A stretch of 64,000 bases of DNA from Rhodoferax ferrireducens T118 (GTDB lineage: Bacteria > Pseudomonadota > Gammaproteobacteria > Burkholderiales > Burkholderiaceae_C). Below are positions 49,582 through 58,742 of the stretch, one piece after another. How positions within the stretch are numbered: the stretch's first letter is position 1; the number at the start of each line of letters is the position of its first letter. The notes below the pieces were generated by a model that worked only from the letters and a program-made list of their open reading frames with translations, ran no database searches and was not told the origin of the DNA. Made by a program: the position numbers and the translations under genes. Location of the stretch: the NCBI RefSeq assembly GCF_000013605.1, contig NC_007908.1, positions 3,038,001-3,102,000 on the forward strand. Direction: 5' to 3'.

Positions 49582-51105
49582 ATGAAAATACGCGCACAAA
49601 TTGGCATGGTGCTGAACCTGGACAAGTGCATCGGTTGCCACACCTGTTCCGTCACCTGCAAAAACGTCTGGACCAGCCGCCCTGGCATGGAATACGCCTG
49701 GTTCAACAACGTCGAGACCAAACCCGGCATTGGCTACCCCAAGGAGTGGGAAAACCAGGACAAATGGAATGGGGGCTGGCATCGATTAGCCAGTGGCAAG
49801 ATCGAGCCGCGCCAGGGAGCCAAGTGGAAATTGCTGATGCGCATCTTCGCCAACCCGAACCTGCCCGAAATCGATGACTATTACGAGCCTTTCACCTTTG
49901 ACTACGAACACTTGCAGTCGGCACCTGAATCCAAGGCGGTACCGACAGCGCGCCCGCGCAGCCTGATCACCGGCCAGCGGATGGAGAAAATCGAATGGGG
50001 CCCGAACTGGGAAGAAATTCTGGGCGGCGAATTCTCCAAACGCAGCAAGGACAAGAACTTCGACGATATCCAGAAGGACATCTACGGGCAGTTTGAAAAC
50101 ACCTTCATGATGTACCTGCCAAGGCTGTGTGAGCACTGCCTGAATCCGGCCTGCGTGGCGAGCTGCCCCTCAGGCTCGATCTACAAGCGCGAGGAAGACG
50201 GCATTGTGCTGATTGACCAGGACAAATGCCGTGGCTGGCGCATGTGCGTCTCGGGCTGCCCCTACAAGAAGATTTACTACAACTGGAAGAGTGGCAAGGC
50301 AGAGAAGTGCATCTTCTGCTACCCGCGTATTGAAGCCGGTCAGCCGACCGTGTGTTCGGAAACCTGCGTCGGCCGTATTCGTTACCTTGGCGTGCTGCTG
50401 TACGATGCCGACCGGATTCAGGAAGCCGCCAGCGTCGAACATGATCGCGATCTGTACCAGGCCCAGTTGGACATCTTCCTTGATCCCAACGACCCCAAGG
50501 TGATCGAACAGGCTAGAGCCGACGGCATTCCCGACAATTGGATGATTGCGGCACGCAAGAGCCCGGTGTACAAGATGGCCGTTGACTGGAAAGTCGCCCT
50601 GCCGCTGCATCCCGAGTACCGCACGCTGCCGATGGTCTGGTATGTGCCACCGCTGTCACCCATCAGTGCCGCCGCCAATGCCGGTCACATCGGCACCAAC
50701 GGTGAAATTCCGGACGTGAAACAACTGCGCATCCCGGTCAAGTATTTGGCCAATCTGCTGACCGCTGGCGACACCCAACCGGTCGAGCGCGCACTGGAGC
50801 GCATGCTCGCCATGCGGGCGTACCAGCGTGAAAAACATGTCGATGGCCGCATCAATACGGCGGCTCTGGATCAGGTCCACATGACCCAGGCCGAGGTCGA
50901 AGAGATGTACCACGTGATGGCGATTGCCAATTACGAGGATCGTTTTGTGATCCCGAGCACGCACCGCGAGTATGCAGAGAACACCTTCGATGTGCGCGGC
51001 GGCTGCGGCTTCTCGTTTGGCAATGGCTGCTCGGATGGCGCCAGCGAAGTGAGTCTGTTTGGCGGCCCCAAGCGCCGCACCATTCCAATCAAGGCGGGAG
51101 TCTGA
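49582..51105 (+). CDS. narH: respiratory nitrate reductase beta subunit NarH
   Basis: 507 residues. Four cysteine groups are visible: C16, C19, C22 and C26 (KCIGCHTCSVTC), then CEHCLNPACVASC, KCRGWRMCVSGC and KCIFCY...CSETC. The Trp in CRGW marks the [3Fe-4S] site as in E. coli NarH. It carries electrons from NarI haems to NarG. AAGGAG precedes the ATG. Length is nearly that of E. coli (512). Confidence 0.97.
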   Translation: MKIRAQIGMVLNLDKCIGCHTCSVTCKNVWTSRPGMEYAWFNNVETKPGIGYPKEWENQDKWNGGWHRLASGKIEPRQGAKWKLLMRIFANPNLPEIDDYYEPFTFDYEHLQSAPESKAVPTARPRSLITGQRMEKIEWGPNWEEILGGEFSKRSKDKNFDDIQKDIYGQFENTFMMYLPRLCEHCLNPACVASCPSGSIYKREEDGIVLIDQDKCRGWRMCVSGCPYKKIYYNWKSGKAEKCIFCYPRIEAGQPTVCSETCVGRIRYLGVLLYDADRIQEAASVEHDRDLYQAQLDIFLDPNDPKVIEQARADGIPDNWMIAARKSPVYKMAVDWKVALPLHPEYRTLPMVWYVPPLSPISAAANAGHIGTNGEIPDVKQLRIPVKYLANLLTAGDTQPVERALERMLAMRAYQREKHVDGRINTAALDQVHMTQAEVEEMYHVMAIANYEDRFVIPSTHREYAENTFDVRGGCGFSFGNGCSDGASEVSLFGGPKRRTIPIKAGV

Positions 51106-51107
51106 CC

Positions 51108-51815
51108 ATGGCACTCAAAAGCGCTTCTATCACCCTGCGCGTGCTGGCACGCCTGCTGTCCTACCCCAACGCCGCACTCAAAAGCGACCTGGCTGACATG
51201 CAGAGCGCTGTTCACGCCGAGCAGGCCCTGGGCAAGGATCGACTGGCTGAGATCGACGCACTCACCAAGCACCTGGCGCACAGTGACACGCTGGAACTTG
51301 AGGGCGAGTTCGTCGAACTGTTTGACCGGGGTCACGCCACCTCACTGCACCTGTTCGAGCATGTGCATGGCGACTCGCGCGAGCGCGGCCCGGCCATGAT
51401 TGACCTGGTGCAGACCTACGAAAAAGCGGGTTTGTTTCTGGGGCCAGATGAAATGCCGGACTACTTGCCGGTGGTGCTTGAATTTGTGTCCACCCAACCG
51501 CCCAAAGAAGCCCGCGCTTTTCTGGGTGAGATGGCGCACATTTTCAACGCCATCTTCAATGCCTTGCAGGAGCGCCAAAGCGCTTATGCCAGTGTTTTGG
51601 GTGCCTTGCTGGAACTCAGCGGCGAGAAAGCATCACCGGTCAAGGTCATCCCTGACGAGGCACTCGATGCGGCTTGGGAAGAGCCGGTGGTGTTTGATGG
51701 CTGCTCCTCCAAAGGGCAAGCCAAACCCGGCCAGGCCCAAGCCATTCACTTTGTCAAACCCGATGCGGCGAAAACCTCCGCGCGAGCTACCGCAACTGCT
51801 GGAGCCACACGATGA
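51108..51815 (+). CDS. narJ: nitrate reductase assembly chaperone NarJ
   Basis: 235 residues, starting three bases after the narH stop. The N-terminal helix bundle SITLRVLARLLSYPNAALKS and the conserved LFEHVHGDSRERGPAMIDLV are typical. NarJ assists molybdenum cofactor insertion into NarG before membrane docking. The C-terminal 50 residues are Lys/Ala-rich and less conserved. The stop overlaps narI by 4 bp. Confidence 0.95.
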   Translation: MALKSASITLRVLARLLSYPNAALKSDLADMQSAVHAEQALGKDRLAEIDALTKHLAHSDTLELEGEFVELFDRGHATSLHLFEHVHGDSRERGPAMIDLVQTYEKAGLFLGPDEMPDYLPVVLEFVSTQPPKEARAFLGEMAHIFNAIFNALQERQSAYASVLGALLELSGEKASPVKVIPDEALDAAWEEPVVFDGCSSKGQAKPGQAQAIHFVKPDAAKTSARATATAGATR

Positions 51816-52546
51816 ACACCCTTAACCACTTCTTGTTCGGCATCTACCCCTACATCTGCCTGGTCGTTTTTTTGCTGGGCAGCCTGATCCGCTTTGACCG
51901 GGATCAGTACACCTGGAAGAGCGATTCATCGCAGATGCTCAAAGCCGGACAGCTGCGATGGGGAAGCAACCTGTTTCATATCGGTGTGTTGTTTCTGTTT
52001 TTCGGCCATTTCGCCGGCCTGCTCACGCCGCACTTTGTCTATGAGCGTTTCGTCAGTGCGGGTGACAAACAATTGATGGCCATGATCAGTGGCGGTATCG
52101 CAGGGCTGATAGGGTTTGCCGGTGTCAGCATCCTGCTGCACCGCCGCCTGGCCGAGCCCCGCATTCGCATCAACTCCAAAACCAGTGACATCGTGCTGCT
52201 CATCCTGCTCTGGCTCCAGTTCGCGCTCGGCCTGGCGACCGTGCCCTTGTCGGCTCAGCATCTGGACGGCAGTCTGATGATGAGGCTGGCAGCCTGGGCA
52301 CAGTACATCGTGACGTTCCAGCCGGGCGCAGTTGACTTGCTGGCCGAGGCGGGCTGGATTTTCAAGATGCACATGTTTCTGGGCATGAGCATTTTCCTGA
52401 TCTTTCCGTTTACCCGGCTGGTCCACGTCTGGAGCGGTTTTGGTACGGTCACGTATTTGATGCGTCCCTACCAGGTGGTACGCGCCCGTCGCTTGAACGT
52501 GCCGGCCGGTCAGAACCAACCCCGCCAACCCGGCGCGGGCGTGTAA
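51812..52546 (+). CDS. narI: respiratory nitrate reductase gamma subunit NarI (cytochrome b)
   Basis: 244 residues with five hydrophobic helices. The haem-b ligands match E. coli numbering: His56 and His66 (NLFHIGVLFLFFGHFAG) and His187 and His205 (KMHMFLG, then LVHVW). It oxidises quinol on the periplasmic side and passes electrons to NarH. Its ATG overlaps the narJ stop. The tail is slightly longer than in E. coli. Confidence 0.97.
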   Translation: MNTLNHFLFGIYPYICLVVFLLGSLIRFDRDQYTWKSDSSQMLKAGQLRWGSNLFHIGVLFLFFGHFAGLLTPHFVYERFVSAGDKQLMAMISGGIAGLIGFAGVSILLHRRLAEPRIRINSKTSDIVLLILLWLQFALGLATVPLSAQHLDGSLMMRLAAWAQYIVTFQPGAVDLLAEAGWIFKMHMFLGMSIFLIFPFTRLVHVWSGFGTVTYLMRPYQVVRARRLNVPAGQNQPRQPGAGV

Positions 52547-52556
52547 GGAATCACCC

Positions 52557-53348
52557 ATGCAAGTCAACATGCCATCTCAACCAGAAATTGCGCGCATCAA
52601 CGGTTTGGCACTGCACGCGGCAGACGAAGTACTGTCCGCCGACGAGCTGCGCCAACGTGCCTGTTCCGAACTGTTGCGCCAAGCCGCTATTGCCAAATGC
52701 TTGCTCCCCGCCAGCGACACCTTGTCCACCGACGGCGTATTGAGCGAAGACGCCAGCAGCGCGATTGAAGCCTTGCTGGAGCAAAGCTTGGCCATTCCGG
52801 AGCCCTCAGAGGAGGCGTGCAGGCGCCACCACGCCGCGCACATTGCCCTCTACAGCACCGGCGAGCGGATCGAAGTACGGCACATTCTGTTCGCCGTGAC
52901 ACAAGGCGTTGATGTGGTGGCTTTGCGCAATCGCGCCGAGACCACCCTGCTCGACGTGCGCTGCCATGACGGAACCGGTGCTGAGGACAGATTTGCCAAA
53001 GCAGCCAGCACCCTGTCCAACTGCCCGAGCGGGGCACAGGGTGGCCACCTGGGCTGGCTGGTCGCCGCGGACTGTGCCCCCGAGTTCGCCAAGGAGCTCT
53101 TTGGCCACACTGAGGTCGGTGTACTGCCGCGTCTGGTGCACAGCCGCTTTGGTTTACATGTGGTTGAAGTGCTGGCGCGCGAGCCCGGGGCTGAACAGCC
53201 GTTTGAGGCCGTCAGAGGAGCTGTCGCGATGTCACTGCGGCAAAAAACTTACGTGACCGCCTTGCGTCAATATTTGCAGCTGTTGGCCGGCCAGGCGGAC
53301 ATCGCTGGGGTCGACCTGGAGGCGTCGGAGACAGCCCTGGTTCAGTGA
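52557..53348 (+). CDS. parvulin-type peptidyl-prolyl isomerase of the nar operon
   Basis: 263 residues, starting 10 bp after narI. The rotamase domain includes IEVRHILFAVTQGVDVVALR, GGHLGWLVAADCAPEF and SRFGLHVVEVLAREPG, the order seen in PpiC/SurA/NifM parvulins. No signal peptide is apparent (MQVNMPSQPEIARINGLALH), so it acts in the cytosol, where NarG and NarH mature. That fits a folding or assembly role for nitrate reductase; NifM plays a comparable part for nitrogenase. The N-terminal half is helical and may bind clients. Confidence 0.85.
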   Translation: MQVNMPSQPEIARINGLALHAADEVLSADELRQRACSELLRQAAIAKCLLPASDTLSTDGVLSEDASSAIEALLEQSLAIPEPSEEACRRHHAAHIALYSTGERIEVRHILFAVTQGVDVVALRNRAETTLLDVRCHDGTGAEDRFAKAASTLSNCPSGAQGGHLGWLVAADCAPEFAKELFGHTEVGVLPRLVHSRFGLHVVEVLAREPGAEQPFEAVRGAVAMSLRQKTYVTALRQYLQLLAGQADIAGVDLEASETALVQ

Positions 53349-53373
53349 CCGCGCCATCAATGGAAGCGACGCT

Positions 53374-53814
53374 CTAACCGAGGGCGTCGTTCACTTGGTC
53401 GTTGAACTCGGCCAGACTGACAGCATTGCCAATCTCGCGAGGCATGGCGTCGCGAATCGAAAATACGCCCAGGATCTTGCCCGCCGTATTAATGATCGGC
53501 AAATGCCGAAAACCACGCTCAATCATGATCACCACGGCATCCGCAACTCTCATATCGGGACCAACGCTTTGAGGATTGCGTGTCATCACATCCGACGCTA
53601 GCGTGGTTTGCGGGTTGAGCGCCTTGGCCAGCACGCGGGTCATCAAGTCACGTTCGGTCAGGATGCCCTGCAACACCCCTGCAGCATCAATGACCAGAAT
53701 ACTGCCGCAGTTGGCCTTGGTCATGATGCACGCCGCATCCCAAACGCTGGCCTGCGGTAAAAGGCTCACCACATGACGCTGTGGTATCGATTGAAACACG
53801 GTGCGTTCAGGCAT
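53374..53814 (-). CDS. paired CBS domain protein
   Basis: 146 residues from the ATG at 53814; the ORF to 53925 is not needed. CBS1 includes VSLLPQASVWDAACIMTKAN and GVLQGILTERDLMTRV; CBS2 includes PDMRVADAVVIMIERGFRHL and GVFSIRDAMPREIG. Paired CBS domains bind adenine nucleotides and sense energy state. It is convergent with the nar operon and lies 46 bp downstream of korB on the same strand, so read-through from the kor operon is possible. Confidence 0.9.
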   Translation of the reverse strand: MPERTVFQSIPQRHVVSLLPQASVWDAACIMTKANCGSILVIDAAGVLQGILTERDLMTRVLAKALNPQTTLASDVMTRNPQSVGPDMRVADAVVIMIERGFRHLPIINTAGKILGVFSIRDAMPREIGNAVSLAEFNDQVNDALG

Positions 53815-53860
53815 GATTTGCGTCCTATTCAAAAAATGAATGAAAAAGTGCAGGCCAAGA

Positions 53861-54916
53861 TCAGCGCAGGGCTGCGTTGATCTTGTCGAGCGCCTGAGAC
53901 CCTGGGCAAAGCTGCTTGACACCAAACTTGTTCAGGGGGGTGTCGCTGGTGTTGAGTGACACATGCAGATCAACGGCAAGCGGATCGAGGTAGAGCAGAC
54001 CAGTGACCACTTCACCACGTTCCTGGTGCGCGTTGATATAGCTGAGCGCTGCGTAGCGGTCAGTCGGATCGTAATCGGTGTGCAGCTTGCGCAAACGCAG
54101 AGTGGAGCCGTCGTGTTGTTCGACATCCACCACTTCGCCCGGCGCGTACTCGGTCGTAATCGGGCTGTGCTGCGGGATGAAATCAATGCGGCTGACCGCT
54201 TCGTTGTGCGCACGCACATAGTCGTAGCTCTTGGTGCTGCCGCCATGATTGTTGAACGTCACGCAGGGGCTGATGACGTCGATAAACGCCGCTCCACCGT
54301 GTTCGATGGCACCCTTGATCAGGGGCACCAGCTGCGCCTTGTCACCCGAGAAGCTGCGCGCCACATAGGTAGCGCCCAGTTGCAGGGCCAGTCCGACCAG
54401 ATCAACGGGACTGTCGCGGTTGATGGCCCCCTTCTTGCTCTTGGAGCCTCGGTCTGCCGTGGGCGAAAACTGCCCCTTGGTCAAACCATAAACGCCATTG
54501 TTTTCAACAATGTAGGCCATGCGCACGCCCCGGCGCATGGCATTGGCGAACTGCCCCAGGCCAATGGAAGCCGAATCACCATCACCTGACACGCCCAGGT
54601 ACAGCAAATCGCGGTTCGCCAGATTCGCACCGGTCAAGACGGACGGCATGCGTCCATGCACGGTATTGAAGCCATGCGAAGCGCCAAGAAAATAAGTAGG
54701 TGTCTTGGAACTGCAACCGATGCCCGACAACTTGGCAACACGGTGCGGCGCAATATCCAATTCAAAACAGGCCTGAATGATGGCCGCTGAAATGGAGTCG
54801 TGGCCGCAACCGGCACACAGCGTGGATACTGGGCCTTCGTAGTCACGACGGGTGTAGCCGACCTTGTTCCTGGTCAGCTCTGGATGATGCATCCGGGGTT
54901 TGGCAATGTAGGTCAT
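53861..54916 (-). CDS. korB: 2-oxoacid:acceptor oxidoreductase beta subunit
   Basis: 351 residues. The thiamine diphosphate motif is GVSGDGDSASIGLGQFANAM, ending at ENNGVYGLTKGQFSPT. Cysteines in STLCAGCGHD (34, 37), GIGCSS (68) and SPCVTFN (about 215) match the [4Fe-4S] ligand pattern of two-subunit oxidoreductases. With the alpha subunit it would oxidise 2-oxoglutarate or a related 2-oxoacid to the acyl-CoA and reduce an acceptor. Its ATG overlaps the korA stop by 4 bp. The substrate is inferred from family resemblance. Confidence 0.9.
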   Translation of the reverse strand: MTYIAKPRMHHPELTRNKVGYTRRDYEGPVSTLCAGCGHDSISAAIIQACFELDIAPHRVAKLSGIGCSSKTPTYFLGASHGFNTVHGRMPSVLTGANLANRDLLYLGVSGDGDSASIGLGQFANAMRRGVRMAYIVENNGVYGLTKGQFSPTADRGSKSKKGAINRDSPVDLVGLALQLGATYVARSFSGDKAQLVPLIKGAIEHGGAAFIDVISPCVTFNNHGGSTKSYDYVRAHNEAVSRIDFIPQHSPITTEYAPGEVVDVEQHDGSTLRLRKLHTDYDPTDRYAALSYINAHQERGEVVTGLLYLDPLAVDLHVSLNTSDTPLNKFGVKQLCPGSQALDKINAALR

Positions 54917-56757
54917 GCGGCCTCCTTTTGCAGGGAAGTGGTGGAAGAAACCAGCGCATTCAAATTCTTGCTGATGGCCTGGGTGATGAAGCGTGCCGTG
55001 ATGGGGGTGCCGTCGTAGTGCAGCACCTTGACCAGACGCTTCGGATCAACCTCCAGTTCATTGACCAGCAGGGAGCGCATTTGCGCATCACGGTTTTGCT
55101 CGACGACAAACACCTTGTCATGCTCCGCGATGAACCGATCAACCGACGCCGGGAACGGGAACGCCAGGAGCCGCATCGCATCCAGATGCACGCCCTGCTC
55201 TTCGAGCACATCCAGGGCTTCGCGCATGGCCGGGCTGGTTGAGCCAAAATAGATCACACCGAAGCGCGTGGCTTGCTGGGCCTTGCGCAGCAGCGGTTGC
55301 GGCACGAGATCGGCGGCGGTTTTGAACTTCTTGAGCAGACGTTCCATGTTGTAGACGTAATCTGGCCCGCGCTCGGAGTAGCGGGCATAGGCGTCCTTGG
55401 AGGTGCCGCGCGTAAAGTAAGCACCCTTGCTCGGATGCGTACCCGGCAGCGTGCGCCAGGGAATGCCATCGCCGTCCACATCTTTGTAACGACCAAAATC
55501 CTTGCCGGCTTCGAGTTCCTCGGCCGTCATGACCTTGCCGCGATCGTATTCACGCGCATCGTCCCAGACGAAAGGCTTGCACAAGCGCTGATTCATGCCA
55601 ATGTCCAGATCGGACATGACAAAGATCGGCGTTTGCAGACGATCAGCCAGATCCAGCGCCGCCGCCGCATGCTCAAAACACTCATGCGGGTCTTGCGGGA
55701 AAAGCATCACATGCTTGGTGTCGCCATGTGAAGCGTAGGCGCAAGCCAGCAAATCAGACTGCTGCGTGCGCGTGGGCATGCCGGTGGACGGCCCGCCGCG
55801 CTGCACATTGATCAAGGTGACCGGAATTTCGGCAAAGTAGGCCAGCCCAAGGAACTCGGTCATCAGCGATATGCCAGCGCCGGAGGTGGCGGTAAAGGAC
55901 CGCGCGCCATTCCAGCCAGCGCCAATGGCCATGCCAATAGAGGCCAATTCGTCTTCGGCTTGCACGATGGCGTAATTGAGTTGACCGGTTTCAGGATCGA
56001 CCCGGAACTTGTCGCAATACTTCTGAAATGCCTCGGGCACCGAGGACGACGGTGTAATCGGGTACCAGGCTGCCACCGTGGCACCACCATAGACGCAGCC
56101 CAAAGCAAGCGCGCTGTTGCCATCCGTAAATATCTGGTCGCCCACCTTGTCGGATCGACGCACCCGGATGCCCAATGGGGCTTCAATATGCTGCTTGACG
56201 TAGTCACGCCCCAGATGGATCGCGCGCACATTGGACTCAAGCAGTCGCTCCTTGCCCTTGAACTGCTCGGCAAAGAGCTTTTCAAAAACACTGGCATCAA
56301 CATCGAGCAGCACAGACAGCGCGCCGACGTAAATGATGTTCTTGAACAACTGACGTTGCCGGGGATCGGTATACGCCGCGTTGCTGATTTCGGTCAGTGG
56401 CACGCCGATGACTTGCACATCCTTGCGAAACTTGGATTCAGGGATGGGGCGCGTGCTATCGTAAAAAAGATAACCACCGGGCTCGATTTCGGCCACGTCC
56501 GCGTCCCAGGTCTGGGGATTCATGGCGACCATCATGTCAACGCCACCGCGGCGTCCGTGGTAACCCTTTTCGCAAACCCGCGCCTCGTACCAGGTCGGCA
56601 TGCCTTGAATGTTGCTGGGGAAGATGTTGCGCGGACTCACCGGCACCCCCATGCGCATCACAGCCTTGGCAAACAGTTCATTGGCCGAAGCCGAACCGGA
56701 GCCGTTGATATTGGCAAATTTAATGACGAAATCGTTAATGGCTTCAATGCGCTTCAT
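54913..56757 (-). CDS. korA: 2-oxoacid:acceptor oxidoreductase alpha subunit (gamma-alpha fusion)
   Basis: 614 residues. The N-terminal 190 residues are a gamma domain (FANINGSGSASANELFAKAV), fused to the alpha domain with GATVAAWYPITPSSSVPEAF and TSGAGISLMTEFLGLAYFAE. The YPITPSS motif lies at the active site. With KorB it forms the core enzyme. The start codon is embedded in the end of korC (GGAGGCCGCATGA), giving coupled translation. Whether it uses 2-oxoglutarate, pyruvate or a branched 2-oxoacid is not proven. Confidence 0.9.
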   Translation of the reverse strand: MKRIEAINDFVIKFANINGSGSASANELFAKAVMRMGVPVSPRNIFPSNIQGMPTWYEARVCEKGYHGRRGGVDMMVAMNPQTWDADVAEIEPGGYLFYDSTRPIPESKFRKDVQVIGVPLTEISNAAYTDPRQRQLFKNIIYVGALSVLLDVDASVFEKLFAEQFKGKERLLESNVRAIHLGRDYVKQHIEAPLGIRVRRSDKVGDQIFTDGNSALALGCVYGGATVAAWYPITPSSSVPEAFQKYCDKFRVDPETGQLNYAIVQAEDELASIGMAIGAGWNGARSFTATSGAGISLMTEFLGLAYFAEIPVTLINVQRGGPSTGMPTRTQQSDLLACAYASHGDTKHVMLFPQDPHECFEHAAAALDLADRLQTPIFVMSDLDIGMNQRLCKPFVWDDAREYDRGKVMTAEELEAGKDFGRYKDVDGDGIPWRTLPGTHPSKGAYFTRGTSKDAYARYSERGPDYVYNMERLLKKFKTAADLVPQPLLRKAQQATRFGVIYFGSTSPAMREALDVLEEQGVHLDAMRLLAFPFPASVDRFIAEHDKVFVVEQNRDAQMRSLLVNELEVDPKRLVKVLHYDGTPITARFITQAISKNLNALVSSTTSLQKEAA

Positions 56758-58580
56758 GCGGCCTCCGTTTGAACTTTGCGGCTGTCACGACACCCGGGCC
56801 CAGCCTGGGTCGTGTTCAGCAAGAATTTCTGCATATCCCAAGCGCCCGTCGGGCAACGCTCGGCACACAAACCGCAGTGCAAGCACACGTCTTCATCCTT
56901 GACCATGACACGCCCGGTCTTGAGTTCGCTCGAAACATACAGGTCTTGCGCCGTGTGGTGCGCCGGGGCTTTCAGCCGGGTGCGCAAATCGGCCTCTTCA
57001 CCATTGCTGGTGAAGGTGATGCAATCCATCGGACAGATATCGACACAGGCGTCGCACTCGATGCAGGTGTCACGGTTGAACACGGTCTGCACGTCACAGT
57101 TCAGGCAGCGGCTGGCTTCCTTGAAGGCGGTGGCGGCATCAAAACCCAGTTCCACTTCGACGCGGATGCTCGCCAATGCCACCTCGGCCTTGGCCCAGGG
57201 CACTACAAAGCGCTTGTCGACCGATACATCGTTGTGGTAGCTCCACTCGTGAATACCCATCTTCTGGGACATCAGGTTAGTGCGTGGTGCCGGGCGAACC
57301 TCCACCGCTTCGCCATTGAGAAACCGGTCAATCGACACCGCGGCCTCATGACCATGCGCCACGGCCGTAATGATGTTTTTGGGTCCATACGCGGCGTCGC
57401 CGCCAAAGAACACCCGGGGAACAGACGATTGAAAAGTATCTTTACCCAGCACCGGCAAGCCCCACTTGTCAAACTCAATGCCAGTGTCACGCTCAATCCA
57501 GGGAAAAGCGTTTTCCTGACCGACGGCCACCAGCACGGTGTCGCACTCAAAAACCACATCGGGCTCGCCCGTGGGCACCAAGGTACGCCGACCCTTGTCG
57601 TCATACACCGCGCTCACCACCTCAAAGGTCATGCCCGTGAGCTTGCCGTCCTTATGGTTGAAACTCTTCGGGACATGAAAGTTAATGATTGGAATGCCTT
57701 CGTGTTGCGCGTCTTCCTTCTCCCAGGGCGAGGCCTTCATCTCTTCGAAGCCGCTGCGCACGATCACTTTGACATCGGAGCCACCCAGGCGCCGAGCGGA
57801 GCGGCAGCAGTCCATCGCTGTGTTGCCGCCACCCAGCACAATGACACGCGGTCCGACGCTGGTGACGTGGCCAAAGGAGACGGACGCCAGCCAGTCAATG
57901 CCAATGTGAATACCGGCCTCGGCTTGTTTATGCCCGGGCAAATCCAGCACACGTCCCCGAGGAGCGCCACAGCCAACAAACACAGCGTCGTAGCCCTGCG
58001 TCATCAACTCTTTCATCGAGTCAACGCGTTGATTGTTCTTGAACTTCACCCCCAGATCGAGGATGTATCCTGTCTCTTCATCAATGACCGATTCGGGTAG
58101 CCTGAAATGCGGAATCTGGGTGCGCATAAAGCCGCCGGCCTTGGCTTCGCCTTCAAACACGGTCACTTCGTAACCCAAAGGTACCAGGTCACGTGCCACC
58201 GTCAATGACGCTGGCCCGGCACCAACACAGGCGATGCGCTTGCCATTGGACGGCGCCACCTGCGGCATACGCGCCAAGACAGAGTCCTTGTTATCGGCGG
58301 CCACGCGTTTGAGGCGACAAATCGCCACCGGCTCGGGCTTCTCGCCATTGTTTTCCTCGACGCGTCCGCGACGACAGGCGGGCTCACAGGGACGGTCGCA
58401 GGTGCGACCGAGAATGCCTGGAAATACGTTGGACACCCAGTTGATCATGTAGGCGTCGGTGTAACGCCCTTGACCAATCAGACGAATATATTCAGGAACG
58501 GGGGTGTGGGCCGGGCAGGCCCATTGACAATCAACGACTTTGTGAAAATAAGCCGGATTGCCCAGGTTGGTAGCTTGCAA
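56754..58580 (-). CDS. korC: GltD-like FAD oxidoreductase with ferredoxin domain, partner of KorAB
   Basis: 608 residues from a TTG start at 58580, supported by AGGAGAC 5-6 bp upstream. The N-terminal Fe-S helix region (CQWACPAHTPVPEY, GRTCDRPCEPACRRG) is as in the small subunit of glutamate synthase. FAD binds IACVGAGPASLTVARDL and NAD(P) binds VIVLGGGNTAMDCCRSARRL. The C-terminus adds two [4Fe-4S] motifs, CIECDACVDICPMDC and CLHCGLCAERCPTGA. It probably moves electrons between KorAB and NAD(P). This matches the KorC of 2-oxoglutarate:NADP oxidoreductase that I recall from Azoarcus evansii. Confidence 0.88.
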   Translation of the reverse strand: MQATNLGNPAYFHKVVDCQWACPAHTPVPEYIRLIGQGRYTDAYMINWVSNVFPGILGRTCDRPCEPACRRGRVEENNGEKPEPVAICRLKRVAADNKDSVLARMPQVAPSNGKRIACVGAGPASLTVARDLVPLGYEVTVFEGEAKAGGFMRTQIPHFRLPESVIDEETGYILDLGVKFKNNQRVDSMKELMTQGYDAVFVGCGAPRGRVLDLPGHKQAEAGIHIGIDWLASVSFGHVTSVGPRVIVLGGGNTAMDCCRSARRLGGSDVKVIVRSGFEEMKASPWEKEDAQHEGIPIINFHVPKSFNHKDGKLTGMTFEVVSAVYDDKGRRTLVPTGEPDVVFECDTVLVAVGQENAFPWIERDTGIEFDKWGLPVLGKDTFQSSVPRVFFGGDAAYGPKNIITAVAHGHEAAVSIDRFLNGEAVEVRPAPRTNLMSQKMGIHEWSYHNDVSVDKRFVVPWAKAEVALASIRVEVELGFDAATAFKEASRCLNCDVQTVFNRDTCIECDACVDICPMDCITFTSNGEEADLRTRLKAPAHHTAQDLYVSSELKTGRVMVKDEDVCLHCGLCAERCPTGAWDMQKFLLNTTQAGPGCRDSRKVQTEAA

Positions 58581-58742
58581 TTTTGTCTCCTATACCCTTG
58601 ATACACCGCTGCTGCGAAGGTGCTTGAAAAAGTGTACACGCATAGGACTGTAATTCACTCTCGGGTCAATCCCGTAGCCAGGTGCTACAAAGGCGTTAGT
58701 TATTGACCCAACGCAAATATCTGGCGTCGACCCGCACAGACT

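Noticed and set aside
53349..53373. Small GC-rich stem (CGACGC/GCGTCG) between the parvulin and CBS genes as a terminator.
   Set aside because: It has no T run and overlaps the CBS gene end, so it is not called.
58600..58700. A -35/-10-like pair before korC on the minus strand.
   Set aside because: The -10 match is poor and spacing uncertain, so no promoter is claimed.
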